A stretch of 64,000 bases of DNA from Colius striatus. Its lineage: Eukaryota > Chordata > Aves > Coliiformes > Coliidae. Where the stretch lies: assembly GCF_028858725.1 (NCBI RefSeq), contig NC_084772.1:12283048-12347047 (forward strand), written 5' to 3'. A program made the position numbers and the translations under genes. This document shows positions 52,201 through 63,192 of this stretch, in pieces. The notes below the pieces were generated by a model. That model was not told the origin of the DNA, made no database searches, and worked only from the letters and a program-made list of their open reading frames with translations. The first letter of the stretch is position 1, and each line of letters opens with the position of its first letter.

Positions 52201-54341
52201 GCCGGGTTGCTTAAAGACAAATGACCAAGCACAAGCTCAGCACCTAACTGTCCTCCTCCTGCTCAATCTGTCCTCCCGTGCCTGATTCATGCAGCAGTCA
52301 CTGAGTGACAGCAAGAGTTACTGTCTTGCATAAAAAACTGACAAATGATTTGCTCAGAGCAGACTGGATGTATTCACATGTAATGGCTCAATGTTCTGGA
52401 ATAATATTACAAGCCCTCTCCATCCAATTTCATCTTTGGCTGAGCACAGTAACTCACTGAATATTGCAATAAGCTTGACAGATTAAGAAACCTTTTTATT
52501 TTACTAGATTTAATTCCCTGCATCTCCCTCTATTTTCCCTGCAGGATTGTTTGAGAATGCCAGTAACAGGATCAAGAAGAGCATAGTATATACCAGGTAC
52601 AGGAACAACTAACTCTGCCTCATGATAAAAACAATGCCAAAACCTGGGGGGAAATTTCAGAGTAATTCTATTTCTATATATACAAGCTGTTTGGAAACAC
52701 TACTGGGGTTTAGTGGCAAAAATAAAAGCAGGTAAATGGGAACATGCTCCCCACAAAGCCCTGGGTTATTCAAAGACATCCTCTACTCACTACACTTCAT
52801 GTACAATCTGAGCATTTTAAGATCCAGAAAGCACTCTTTTTTTTCACATGTAACTTTAACAATTTACACCAGGCTTTATAATCCTAAAATACCTCTGTGG
52901 CACAAAGCCACATATGCAATACGTGGGTGGAAAAGCTGTCAGCATAGCGGAAAAAAATATTCTGCTGAAACTTAAAACTTTGTAGAAACAGCTGAGTCAC
53001 TCTTTCACAGTTAAGGTAGTCTGGGCTTGTTACTCTGCTCTGTGCCTCTGGATGGTGTTTGGCACAGCCCCCCACCCTCAGACTGCCAGTGACTCCAGTA
53101 TAGCTCCAAACAAGAACTGCCTCGGAAGTGCTGGGCTGCCTTCCCTCACACAGGTGTATCTGGTCACCCACACACGTCAGCGGAGAGAGACTCAAAGCCC
53201 TTGGGTACACACAGCAGTGCAGGTAGATGCGCACAGGCCAGTTCCTATCCAGCTGCACTCTGCTATGTAAGGTGATACCCAGAAACATTTGCAATTTAGG
53301 ATTTGATCAGAGTTCTCAAGGCAAACAATGTTTCCCTGACCTCCTGAGAATAAATGCTTTTTTATTAAAAAGCATGAACAGAGAAAAGTTTGAAAACCGA
53401 GCTCAAGTGCACTGACATAAAGGAGTGAGACAACAAGTGAAAAAGGATCTCTTTGCTTATCATTCTTTTCTCTTTTACATCTTTTTTTTTAGCTTTTTAA
53501 GTGTCCTGATTCTTCAGTCAGCATTATTGTTTCAGTTGGGAAGAGGGAGCTGCCTATGAGCCATTTATTAGCATATAAAATTACTGAAATTGAAAAGGTC
53601 CAGAAGCCATAACTGCCAACAGATTATAGACTCTACTCATGCAGTCACATATGACATCTAGAAAGCCTATTTTAAAAGGAACTCTAGTATAGTCTATACA
53701 TTTTGATCCCCAGAAAACATAATGTGGTCTGAAAAATCTTCCAATCCTTTCACTTGCATTTTAATCAAAATGCAATGTTCTCCTGAAAACTTGCATCCAA
53801 ATCAGCAAAGTCTACATGCATTTAAACAACAGTTTAATTTCTATGTGCAACAGTGTGTCAGATTTTCAGCACCTAAAAATAATTTTCATATGAACTTCAG
53901 CAACAATATATAGTAATCAACTGCACTGTCTACTCACAGTCATGCAAAGGCTATCACTGGGATGCACAGCTGCTCATGGGGCAAGTTTGCCACTGTAAAA
54001 TGGCAAAAGCAAAAGCTAACGTTGCATTTGAAGCCCTCTGATGCCAAGCACTCTCTAACTGGAAAACTTCCCATAAAGGTTCATTTCCCAGTTTAGTGTT
54101 ACAGGCTGACAGCTGCTAGCCAGTTTAACCTGCATCTGTGTGTTTCCTCCTCCAGTGGGAGGATGTACTCTGGATCGTACAACATACTTCATAATACCCA
54201 GCAGTCCTCTAGCAAGAGCACTTGGCTTTTCATTTACCCCCATGACTGGAGTAAAATTAGGCTTTGCTAAATAAACAGATTGTGTTATATAGAAGAAAAT
54301 CTAAAAGACTAAAGCAGCCTCAGCACACCTACAACCTGCCT

Positions 54342-54391
54342 GCCATCACTAGGCACACACATACACGCCATCACCAGGCACACACACATGC
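54342..54391. repeat. 25-base tandem duplication, CA-rich
   Basis: GCCATCACTAGGCACACACA plus TACAC is followed by GCCATCACCAGGCACACACA plus CATGC; three mismatches between the copies. Confidence 0.9.
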
Positions 54392-56387
54392 CCAGGCTTT
54401 GGCTGGATACCATTGCAAGACGCAGGCCCTCCAAGAGCAGATGTTGGGCAGTTTGCTCCCTCTTGGACCCTCTCTCTCTCCTTTTCCTGGATTCCTCTCC
54501 TTGAACATTTGCTCCCAATCCAGTTAAACCAAACGCAAGTTTTGCCACTGGTGGAATCAAACTCTAAATATCCTCACTTCTTCATCCTAACTGTAGCTTT
54601 TTTTCTTCCCTAATTTTCTCTTAGTATTTTCTTCAAAATACATCCCTCCTTGTCTCCAACAGCCTTGTCTCTGCTTCTGCTCACTGGTGGCTGCCCGTGG
54701 CTGCCCTGCAACGACCTGTGCTGTAGCACCATGCTGACAAAGGGAAACCTGCTCTCTCGTTCACATCTGTTTTACACGCACGGCAGCATTGGAGTCAGCA
54801 CTGCTAAACTCATCTTAGAGTTTTGCTGTGCTCATTTGCTCAGCCCTGTTTCCTCAGTTAGTCCAGAGCACTGGGCCTGCTGCAGTCTGAACAAGTGGAG
54901 TGAGCACAGCAGCTGAGCTTCTATCACCATCAACTGCATGATCTGCAACAGGAAGAGGGTCTGCATGTAAACTTTCTCTCTGTTAGCACCATGCCTAAGG
55001 AAGAAAAGTTAGACACAACTCACTGTCCTTCCATGAAGCTCCCTCCAAACTTCAACCAGTAATGTCCAGTGAAACCAATTAAAAGCCATCTGTAATCCAT
55101 GCAGGGTATAGAGCAGGCGTCATGCACAGAGGTATGTAAGCCTTTAAAAACCATTGCTCAGTTACAAGCAGGAAACGCAAATACCAGAATAGATACTCTT
55201 CAGCTGAGACCTAAAATGTTTTCATTACTTGAAATCTTCTCCTATTGGCTACTGGAAGGGGAAGAGCAAATTTCACTTGTTTAAATGAATACATGAAAAC
55301 TCTCTCTCAGCCAGTTCCTCGGGAGCTCTTGTAGGGATAATCCAGGTCACTGACATAGCACTGAGGAATATATCCAGCTACCAAACAAAAGTCCTGAGAA
55401 ACACTAGTCATGTCAAGAAACATCTGTCACTGTCTGAAATTCTAGGGAAACCATCCATACACAAATTAGCTGATAAAAGTTACAGTTCTATTACCTATAG
55501 CTAAAAAGCCACATCTCCTACACTGCTTGGTAATCAAATGACTAAATAAATTATGTGAGGTAAATCAAAACATTTCATTCTTCACTTAGACCTACATATT
55601 GTTATGGGTCTCAAGAAATACCCACTTGGAATCTGCCTCAACAAAGGCTGCCTTTAAACTGGTTTTATCAACTCAGAATTCTTGATGTGATATTTGCAAA
55701 TGTTACTGCTCACAATGTAAACATAAAGCAGCATACCTAGAGCTTTATTTATTTACACTGCCTACACATTCACTTAAAATCAGAACTTGATGCTTTCATG
55801 TGGTAATCATATATTGACTTTTTCAAATAAATGTTTCCCATGGAGTTATTATATACATTCCTCACTTCAGCAAGCCAAATAATACAGTGCTATTCTTAAA
55901 ACTGCAGTCTAAGGAAACAAATCCTAGTTTTATTGCAGTCAACAGCCACCCCCCTCGCCTCCAGAAACAATTGGGATAAGCCAGTTCTGTAACCAATAAT
56001 AAGATAGGTCAAGAAATTTTTGGTATGAAAACTCTGGCAATCCCATTCTTTTGATATTTAACATGAGTTCCAGTAAACACAGGAGGGTTGCTGACTGGAA
56101 TGAAGCAGGCAGCACTGGCACACAGCCTTCAAAATTTTATACTATTTTATGAGAAGTCTAAATGCTAATTTGCACAATTATGAATCAACAACAGACACTC
56201 ATTTCAGCCTGACTCTGTCATCGGGGTTTTAACTGAACTGGCATGGCAATAGAAAAGTGAAAATAACTTCTAAAAAGTTTGTGAATATACATTCCCTGTG
56301 CACTGAACCGAACTTGGTTCCAGTAAAGCAAATTAAACACTAACGTGTAAATGAGAACATAACGGAAGTAAAACGTGGATCACAGAC

Positions 56388-56442
56388 TCACAGAATCATT
56401 ATCATTAGACAAGACCTTTAAGATTAAGTCAAGATCATCAAG
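56388..56442 (-). mobile_element. Short CR1-like 3' end fragment
   Basis: The plus strand reads CTCACAGAATCATTATCATT, then AAGACCTTTAAGATTAAGTC and AAGATCATCAAGT. This is close to the reverse complement of a CR1 3' end (AGAATCA..., then GACCTTTAAAGATCAT...). It is about 55 bases and diverged. Confidence 0.45.
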
Positions 56443-59400
56443 TGGATGTGATAGAGAGGACTACAAGCATGTACATCAAAGCTACAACACGTGACCTTAG
56501 TGACCAACAGCAGGTTTGGCATTCAGCCTTCATCTCACAATTGCTGCTCCAGGGGTACTTACTGCTAGTTGTTCGATTCATCATCTCTCCCCGAGAGACT
56601 TCAGTACAAATCACATGGTGGATCCAGCGCATAGCAGCAGCCAAAGATTTGTTTGGTTCTTGAGGCAGGACTACAGCCAGATGCATTAGAAGCTGTGGGA
56701 AGAATATAAAGAGAAAAATGAGGTACAAAAGTTCCCCAATATTCAAGAAAGTTCTGAAACATTTTGAGACATTTATCCAGCCAAGGCTTTCCCTGGCTCC
56801 AATTTTGATAGAGACAGTGGAATGAATGCTTAAAGTAGAGCTAATTTCTAGATGTGGTTCTTTATTTTAAATGTAAATAATTAGAAATCACAAAACACTG
56901 CTCAGAAAAGGTGTTGTGCTGTCTACAGTCACTTGCTATTGGCTCTCAGTGAAGCTGCACTCAGAAAAGCATCCATTGCTGCCTGCTGCCAAGCACCCGA
57001 GCACTTTCAAGGAGAAGTCAAGACACCAGACTGATAAGGGAAGGAGTAGTGCCTAAAACTAAGGGAGGCCTTGAATCTCTCTGTTGACTAGGAACTGCTG
57101 TTAAAATACTGGTTGCCCTGCTGCACAGAAAATACAGTCAGTGCAGGGAACCAGAGCCAGTTTCCACTGCATGGGCCCAATCCTGTTCCCACTGCAGTCG
57201 GTGGCAGAACTCCAACCTGTTTAATGGGAACGCCAACAAGCTTTCTATCTACTTAATATAAATGAAGATACACATCTCCTCTTTGACATATTTTGGGCTC
57301 AAAGCCATTGGCTGACACTTGTTTGGTTCTCTGCATGTATGTGACTCATGGGATAATATAATGCCTGATTTCCATTCTGCCAGACCTGTCTTTCTCCGTG
57401 GTTAACTATTAATTTCAGAGGCAAGATGCAATACTGCAGTAAAATAGGATGGTGTTAAACCAAGAAAATTGCTCTTAAATATTTAGAGCAAATGAATTGG
57501 ATTCCCTTTTGTGAGGATTCCCTTCCAATTAAAGAGGTATACCCACATAGTCCTTAAGACAACAGCCCATTGCTCCTGCATAGAGAGTGAGTTTGTGGGA
57601 GTCCCTAGCAAAGTCCTTGGCAAGCAAGATAGTGTAACCACACTGCCTTTACCCCACCAGGAGAACTCGAGGAGAAACCTGATAATGCAAATGAAATTTT
57701 AAAACAATGTGTATTCCAAACAGCTGTTTTTTGTTTCAGGCTACCTACACAGAACTGGGTTACTCTGGATATACAGGTGCTCAATAAACTAGAAGCATAT
57801 GCTGATTTTCCACCAAAGCTGTAAACTCTTCAGGATAAGGGCTGACTTCCTCTTTGGATCCATAGTCTGAGACACTAATTAAAAAAAAAATCAAAAACCC
57901 ATTGGAAGGAATTATTTGAACAGACTTTCTGATTCTTATGAAGTCTCTTGTGATATGCTTATTTTTACTAAATGTTGTCTTGGCTTTAAAGTGCAGTTAG
58001 CTCAGAAACGATACAGCAAATCACACTGAAACACATATATTTCCATGCAAGGTATGTGTTTGTATGAGATTTCACTTGTATAAACACAGATTTAATTTCA
58101 GGGGAAGAAAGAGATGCCCAGAACCAGAGATACTGATGTACAAAACATTATTTTTTACTTAATCCACGATATGAAGAGAAGGCAGTGGGTCTGTTCCTCT
58201 ATCTTGTACTCATTTGATATTTTTTTTCACCACTGAATTGGGACAAACCCAATTCAACCAGTAAATTCAAACCAGGAAGCACGAAGCTCTGAGAAGCACC
58301 TGCTTTCTCCTAACAGCAAAGCATCTCTCGTTGTCTTGCTTCAGTGTGGAAACTGGTGTGGAGCACATCAAATGCTGCTCCTATCCTCCAGCCCCCTGAA
58401 GCAGGTGGATGAGGCCAAGTTCCTCAGAGGCAATTCCCCTATCACAGTGGAAAAATAAATACATGCCTGAGAAATCTTGACATTTCCCTGCCACCCCCAA
58501 CCTGCTGCAGGACTTCACTACAGTCATGAGCAATCTCTCAACTCTGTACACAGTGCTTGCAGACTGCTAACTACTCTCTTCCCCCCCGCCAAACATGTGA
58601 TTACTCACTTGGCCAGTCACTGCCCACCACCATGTCTCACCCACTGTGTGTCCCCAACCCTGCGTCTGGGACTGGGGAAGGTGAGGGGTGGGGAGGGAAG
58701 GCCTGCACAGCCACGCCTGTGTGGCAAGACAGGCAGAGGCTGGCAGCATTGTGACAGTGCTGTGTATAAAAAAAGAACAAGGCTTGGTGGGAAACTTCCC
58801 AAAAACCAGCCCATGGTGGTAGAGACCAACACCACTGAGTGTGCACAACCCCAGGGCACCCTGCCCAGCACAGGGGCTGCCCCAGCCCTTGCCCAAGCCC
58901 AGGTAAACAGCCTTAGTGCAGGGTATGTGTGTGTGGGGAGGTGAGTGGGAACGCCACAGGTGAGGCCAGCCCCTGCCCACAGTGCTGCCACACTGACCTG
59001 TTGCCTCCATCAGCCTCTGCCTGCCATCCTCTTCTGCAACAGCAGAGACTGGCAGCTGGTTTCATATGTACATGCTGGAACAGATGATCCCCAGAGCTCT
59101 CTCCCAGCTCCAACTGTCCAGTGATATTCAGAGTAGACAGTGTATAACAATCCTTTCCACCACCCAGCATTTATAATACATGCCTAAATACTACTGAAAT
59201 GGGCAAGGCATGGGGTCACACGTGAGCACAGTGTGTTGCAGTACTGTTCACCTTGACCCTGGAATTCAGCCAAACATCCCTGAACATGCTGCTGTGAAGC
59301 CTTTTTCATCTGGACAATGACTTTGGGACTTGCTGAAGACTCATCTGTGTGCCAGGGTAAGGGTTCAGGTTGAGAGGAAGAGAAAATGCAGAGCTGCAGC

Positions 59401-59537
59401 TGCAGAGAGCGGGGAGGGAGCTGCCAAAGCAAAACGTGGGCTGCAGAGAGCACAAAGAGGCTGCAAACAGTGCCGTGCTGCAAGAACTTTTTGGTGTAGG
59501 CCAGGGCTAGGGGCCTTGTCGAAAGCTCAGTCTACAG

Positions 59538-59555
59538 TTAGGGTTAGGATTAGGG
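59538..59555 (+). repeat. Three telomere-like hexamers
   Basis: TTAGGG, TTAGGA, TTAGGG in tandem. It is too short to be called an interstitial telomere with certainty, but the register is exact. Confidence 0.5.
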
Positions 59556-59670
59556 AATGCTGCTTACTTTGGCACAGTGTTTAAGGCAAGTGTCTCTACA
59601 CACTTTTCTGCTATCAATAATTTACCCTTCATAATATTCCAGGGCACGTCATGTTTATATAACCACTGAA

Positions 59671-59895
59671 ATAGCTATGTGGTAGATAGGTGTCTCAATT
59701 TTGAATCATAGAATAGTTGATTCTTCTGCCACTGAAGACCTGTTTAATCTACAGTTCACTTAAATTAATGGAAAAATCTGCTTTGTCTGAGGCCATAAAT
59801 GATTTGCTGAAACCACACACACACACACGGTGAGTCACAGTTCAGAACATAACTCAAACGACCAGGATTGTATTCCCATGCTCTAACCACTCGAA
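59671..59895 (-). mobile_element. MIR/CORE-SINE-like relic, apparently split by a CR1 tail
   Basis: Read on the minus strand, 59895 down to 59780 resembles the tRNA-derived head (GAGTGGTTAGAGCATGGGAA at its start) and then the body of old amniote SINEs. The matching body continues at 59702-59671. Between them, 59703-59760 begins with AATCATAGAATAGTTGA, like the 3' tip of a CR1 in minus orientation. A short (CA)n at 59813-59828 also interrupts the body. The family call rests on remembered consensus, so boundaries are approximate. Confidence 0.5.
59813..59828. repeat. (CA)8 microsatellite
   Basis: Sixteen bases of uninterrupted CA inside the SINE relic. Confidence 0.9.
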
Positions 59896-60169
59896 TACAG
59901 TCACTCCCACATATACCCTGCAATAATCGTTGCTCAAATGATAACAGCGTTTCCCCACTTTACACGTTGGACAGCATTACTGAGGCACATCACACCCGAT
60001 GGCACTGCAGCTCTGCAGGGCTGGGGGAGGAAGGAACCACCAGTAAAACTATTTTCACTCGACACCACTAGAACTAATTCTGCCCATGGAAAATTACCAG
60101 CTCCGAACCCCCCAATTCACACCTAGGTAAGAAATAAAATCCTTAATCCTGATCTGCACTCATCTTTTA

Positions 60170-61335
60170 CCCATCCCGAGCAGCGAGTGCTTGCGCAGCG
60201 ACCGCCACGGTGGATTTTGGAGGAGCAGCCTTACTCTCCTTGCACTCTCGCCGGGAGGAGGCAAAGCCCCTGAGCGCTGCCCGTGCGGCTGGGCGGCTGC
60301 CAGTCCCGGGGGCGGAACGGGCGGTACGGCTGCCTCTGCCCCGGGCCGAGCGCTTCGGGAGCCCGTGCGAGGGCACTGCCTGCCTCACGGCTTTGCAGGG
60401 CACCTCTGGGGCCAAAGCTCTCTTTGGGGCGTTCGGTCTCTGCCGCCGCCGCGCCACGCAGGGCGCACCGTGGGAGGCTCCGTTCTCCCGGGGGGTATCG
60501 CCCTCGGGAAAAGGTGGACACGGGCGCCGCTGAACGGGACGGGCCCGGGGCGGCCTTTCCTGGCACGCCCGAGGCGCACCCCCAGCCCTGCCGCGGGCCG
60601 GCCCGAAGCCCCGGCGGAGGAGAGGCCGGGCGGCGAGCGCAGATCCCCGCTGCCCGCGCCCCGAGCCGCTCCGCAAGGGGCGTTGCTCCGCCTCAGGAGC
60701 CGCTGCCCCCGCTGCCGCCCCTTCCCGCCCCGCGGCGCGCGGCCCTATGGCCGCCGGGACTCGGGCCACCTCCCCTCCGCGCGCCGCCGGCCCCGGCCGC
60801 GGGGAGGCGCCGCGCGGGGCGGGGCGGGGCGGGGCGGGCGCGGCCCCTCGCGCGCGGCGGGTGGCGGCGCTGCCCGTGGAGGCGCTGCCCGTGGAGGGGC
60901 CGGGCCGGGCCCGAGCCGCCGTCGCTGCCCGCTGACCCCCGCGTCTCCACACGCCGAGGAGCCCCGGGGCGGCCTCTCCCGGGCCCGACCCGGCCGGGAC
61001 GAAACTCCCCGGGGCAGGGGGAGGGGCGCGGGCAGCGTCTCGTTGGGAAGGGACGGGCAGCGGCAGCGCTGGCGGGCGAGCGGGGGCCTGGACCTGCCCG
61101 CCGCCTTCTTTCGCAAGCCCCCGGGCCTCGCTTGTTCCCCGCGCCCCGCCAGCGACCCGCGGGCGGGCTGGGCTGTCAGCCCCCGTCCCCGTCGCCTCCC
61201 TCGTCCCTCCCGGCTGCCCGTCACCTTGTCCTGCATCCCGGCGAGAAGGGGCGGCGGGCCTGCCGCAGGCTGGACGAGCCCCCGGCCCAGCTGGGGCGCG
61301 AGTGGAAGGCTGACTCAGACGCACATCTGACACGA
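60170..61335. promoter_or_regulatory. CpG island 2 kb downstream of CEBPA
   Basis: The sequence changes abruptly from ordinary composition to very GC-rich DNA in which CpG is not depleted, and back again at about 61335. It contains overlapping GC boxes and no TATA-like element inside. All reading frames are nearly free of stops on both strands (longest 388 residues on minus, 379 and 359 on plus), as expected from composition, and the translations are Arg/Pro/Ala/Gly runs with no known domain. It is most simply read as a CpG-island promoter, possibly for an unannotated noncoding RNA, or as a CpG-rich regulatory element of CEBPA. No splice-supported gene could be traced from it. Confidence 0.75.
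60816..60840 (+). promoter_or_regulatory. Array of overlapping GC boxes (Sp1/KLF type)
   Basis: GGGGC is repeated in register, ending in GGGCG, giving several overlapping Sp1/KLF motifs and also a G-quadruplex-capable tract on the plus strand. It sits in the middle of the CpG island. A 15-base unit (GGCGCTGCCCGTGGA) is duplicated head to tail shortly after, at 60866-60895. Confidence 0.75.
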
Positions 61336-61348
61336 GTATTTAGGAAAT
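61311..61348. promoter_or_regulatory. AP-1/MARE-like site and C/EBP-like site at CpG island border
   Basis: TGACTCA at 61311-61317 is a consensus AP-1 core, flanked as CTGACTCAGA like a Maf half-palindrome. TTAGGAAAT at 61340-61348 fits the C/EBP pattern TTNNGNAAT. Both lie where the GC-rich island ends. Motif evidence only. Confidence 0.35.
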
Positions 61349-61649
61349 TGCCGCTTTCTTAAGGCGACAGCATATTTATCTCTCAGGGATGAGAACGAGG
61401 GAACTGGGCTCCATGAAGGTGTTTCAATCACTAGTCCTGTCGGGGGAAGCATGTGCCAGTGCTGAACGGGCAGTGTGTCCCGAGGAAGAGCACAGCTTTT
61501 GCACTCCTGCAAAGGGGAAAGAACTGGAAGCACACAGAGAGGCCGATGGTTATGGTAGAATATATGCTGTTTATTTATGAACATAACCGGGATTTCTGAC
61601 AAACTTTATATGCAGTTCCCCCCGCCAAATTAAAAAAAGAACCACCAAC

Positions 61650-61723
61650 GTGTGTGCATATACATACATGTATACATACCCATACACACGCCCACATACA
61701 CACGGCACACACACACACACCCC
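61650..61723. repeat. Imperfect (CA)n / CATA microsatellite
   Basis: Purine-pyrimidine alternating sequence built from CATA, CACA and ACAC units, ending in an uninterrupted (CA) run near 61705-61720 and then CCCC. It lies inside the presumed CEBPA 3' UTR, so it would be GU-rich in the mRNA. Confidence 0.85.
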
Positions 61724-63005
61724 CAGCACTGCACTCCGCCTGTCACGCTTTCAAACAGCTTCACGTCTCCACCTTGTTCTCCTCTCCCATCACGGCTATT
61801 TCAACTGGACAAATTTTTGTGCAGCTACGACATCGGGAAGAAACGCTCTGCATGGCTACCAGTGCTCCCTGGAAGGGGGCCTGTTTGTTTGTTTATTTTT
61901 CTCTTACCCTGGGAGAAGCTCCAGAGTCCAAAGGTGCTGCAGCACCAGGGATGAACCTCCTCACTCCACCACAAGCATCCTGCAGCCCCATGGCCCGTGC
62001 CCCCTTCCAGGGACCTCTGCTTTGGGGTCAGCAGGCAGTGGCCAGCCCAGGACAGTGTGAAGAAGGCAACACACACTCACCCATCCACCCAAATAATAAA
62101 ATAACATTGCAGCACAAGGGCATAGTCTCTGTCACCAGATAAGAAAGTTGTGTGATGGCAAAGATCTAAGTAATGCAATAAAAATAAAGTGTAGCTAGTA
62201 TACACGGAAAGGCTTTCACATTACATGAGGCACAGCTTGGACAGACAGAGACTTGGAGAGGAGCTAAATGTCCTGGAATAAAGCAAAATACACTGGAAGT
62301 TCATAGTAAATACCCGCATCGATAGGTATTTATTCATTTGTGCTTCGCCACGTCGTGACATACAGTACAAGATACTGCTGCTCTTCCTTTTGATGGAGGG
62401 AGCTCACCACACTCCCTGGCAAGCTGCTGCTCCATCAGTCCATCCATCGGTCCTGCAGCGGTGGTAGCCTCTGCCTGGCTCCCAGCCCAGGTGGGGGACA
62501 GGGCTCAGCAGAAGTAGCCCAGCCAGGCTGGGACAGTCCTGGCAGCAGTCCGGCAGCTGCCCCACACCTCGGTGCTCCAAACAAGCATCCAGTGCTGCAT
62601 GTCTCAGCCTCAGCCCTTCTTGCCATCCTCCCCGCAGATGCCCCTGCCTGCTGCACCGCAGCCCAGCCTGGGGAGGCCTGGCCAGGACTCCCAGAGGCCC
62701 CGTCCCTCAAGCCTGAATGTCCCTCACGCTTTTTCCTCACGCCTTGCCTGGCTGGGGAGAACAGAAAGCCCTAGAGCTCCTACAGCCAGCTTTTAAGGCA
62801 CATCTGGATTGCTATGCGTGCTTTATTACTATTATTATTATTGTTATTTACCCTGTGTAGACACGTGGGCTTTTTAATTTCTTCCTTCCCCTCGCCTTTC
62901 TCCTTGTAAAACCCACCATGTTTTCAGCTTATTCGTGTGTCATCCCTAAGGCACAAACCTTTTAATACTACAGCTGCCTGGCTTTTTGTATTGGTCATTA
63001 CTTGT

Positions 63006-63048
63006 TAAAAAAACAGACAAACAAAACAAACCAAAACCAAAACAAAAA
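63006..63048 (-). repeat. U-rich GUUUU-like low-complexity stretch in CEBPA 3' UTR
   Basis: The plus strand is A-rich with repeated CAAAA and CAAA units, so the mRNA would read as UUUUG/UUUG repeats directly after the G tract. Such stretches can bind CELF or ELAV type proteins, but that role is only inferred here. Confidence 0.6.
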
Positions 63049-63056
63049 GCCCAACT

Positions 63057-63082
63057 CCCTCCCCCCCCACCCCACTCCCCCC
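63057..63082 (-). other. Potential G-quadruplex in CEBPA 3' UTR
   Basis: Read on the minus (mRNA) strand there are four G runs of 6, 4, 8 and 3 with loops of 3, 1 and 1 bases, about 110 bases after the stop codon. Short loops favour a stable quadruplex in RNA or DNA. This is a pattern match; folding is not shown. Confidence 0.6.
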
Positions 63083-63192
63083 GCCGAAACAATCTGTGAT
63101 TGCTGCGCTCCGGTACGTATAGTATCTGTAGGTGAGCGAGGGCGGCCCGGCGGCGGGCGCGGCGGCCCCGCGAGTCCCGGCGCGGCACGGCG

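Larger units (their letters stand above)
41356..59537. other. Intergenic; SINE relics and simple repeats only
   Basis: Besides the listed relics, the stretch contains GC-rich patches (46230-47340, 49560-49850, 58480-59050) with short frames on both strands and AT-rich unique parts (44170-44460, 48470-48660, 52300-52720, 53440-53920, 55480-55930, 57200-57480, 57860-58250). The longest frame is 50319-50801 plus (160 residues), without a domain. No exon, tRNA or other RNA gene supported. Confidence 0.55.
61570..63192 (-). other. CEBPA: Probable CEBPA 3' UTR with several poly(A) signal candidates
   Basis: This stretch follows the CEBPA stop and has no other gene. On the minus strand AATAAA occurs at 62822-62827, 62329-62334, 61892-61897 and 61570-61575, and ATTAAA at 62873-62878 and 62961-62966. 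The 61570 copy is followed about 35 bases later by a GU-rich stretch (CTCTCTGTGTGCTT), which favours it as an end point. It would give a UTR of about 1.6 kb, somewhat longer than I recall for mammals (about 1.3 kb). The real end cannot be chosen without transcript data. A (TTA)n-like run lies at 62824-62850. Confidence 0.6.

Noticed and set aside
59850-59895. tRNA gene on the minus strand
   Set aside because: Only the 'GTGGTTAGAGCA' part is tRNA-like; the rest follows the SINE body.
60747-60935. 62-residue plus-strand frame starting in good context (CCCTATGGCC)
   Set aside because: Good start context alone in GC-rich DNA is weak evidence; the translation is Arg/Ala/Gly-rich and shows no family resemblance.
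60167-61362. Long open frames of 388 (minus), 379 and 359 (plus) residues
   Set aside because: They overlap each other on both strands in a CpG-rich block where stop codons are rare by composition. Translations are Arg/Pro/Ala/Gly-rich with no domain, and no frame stands out.
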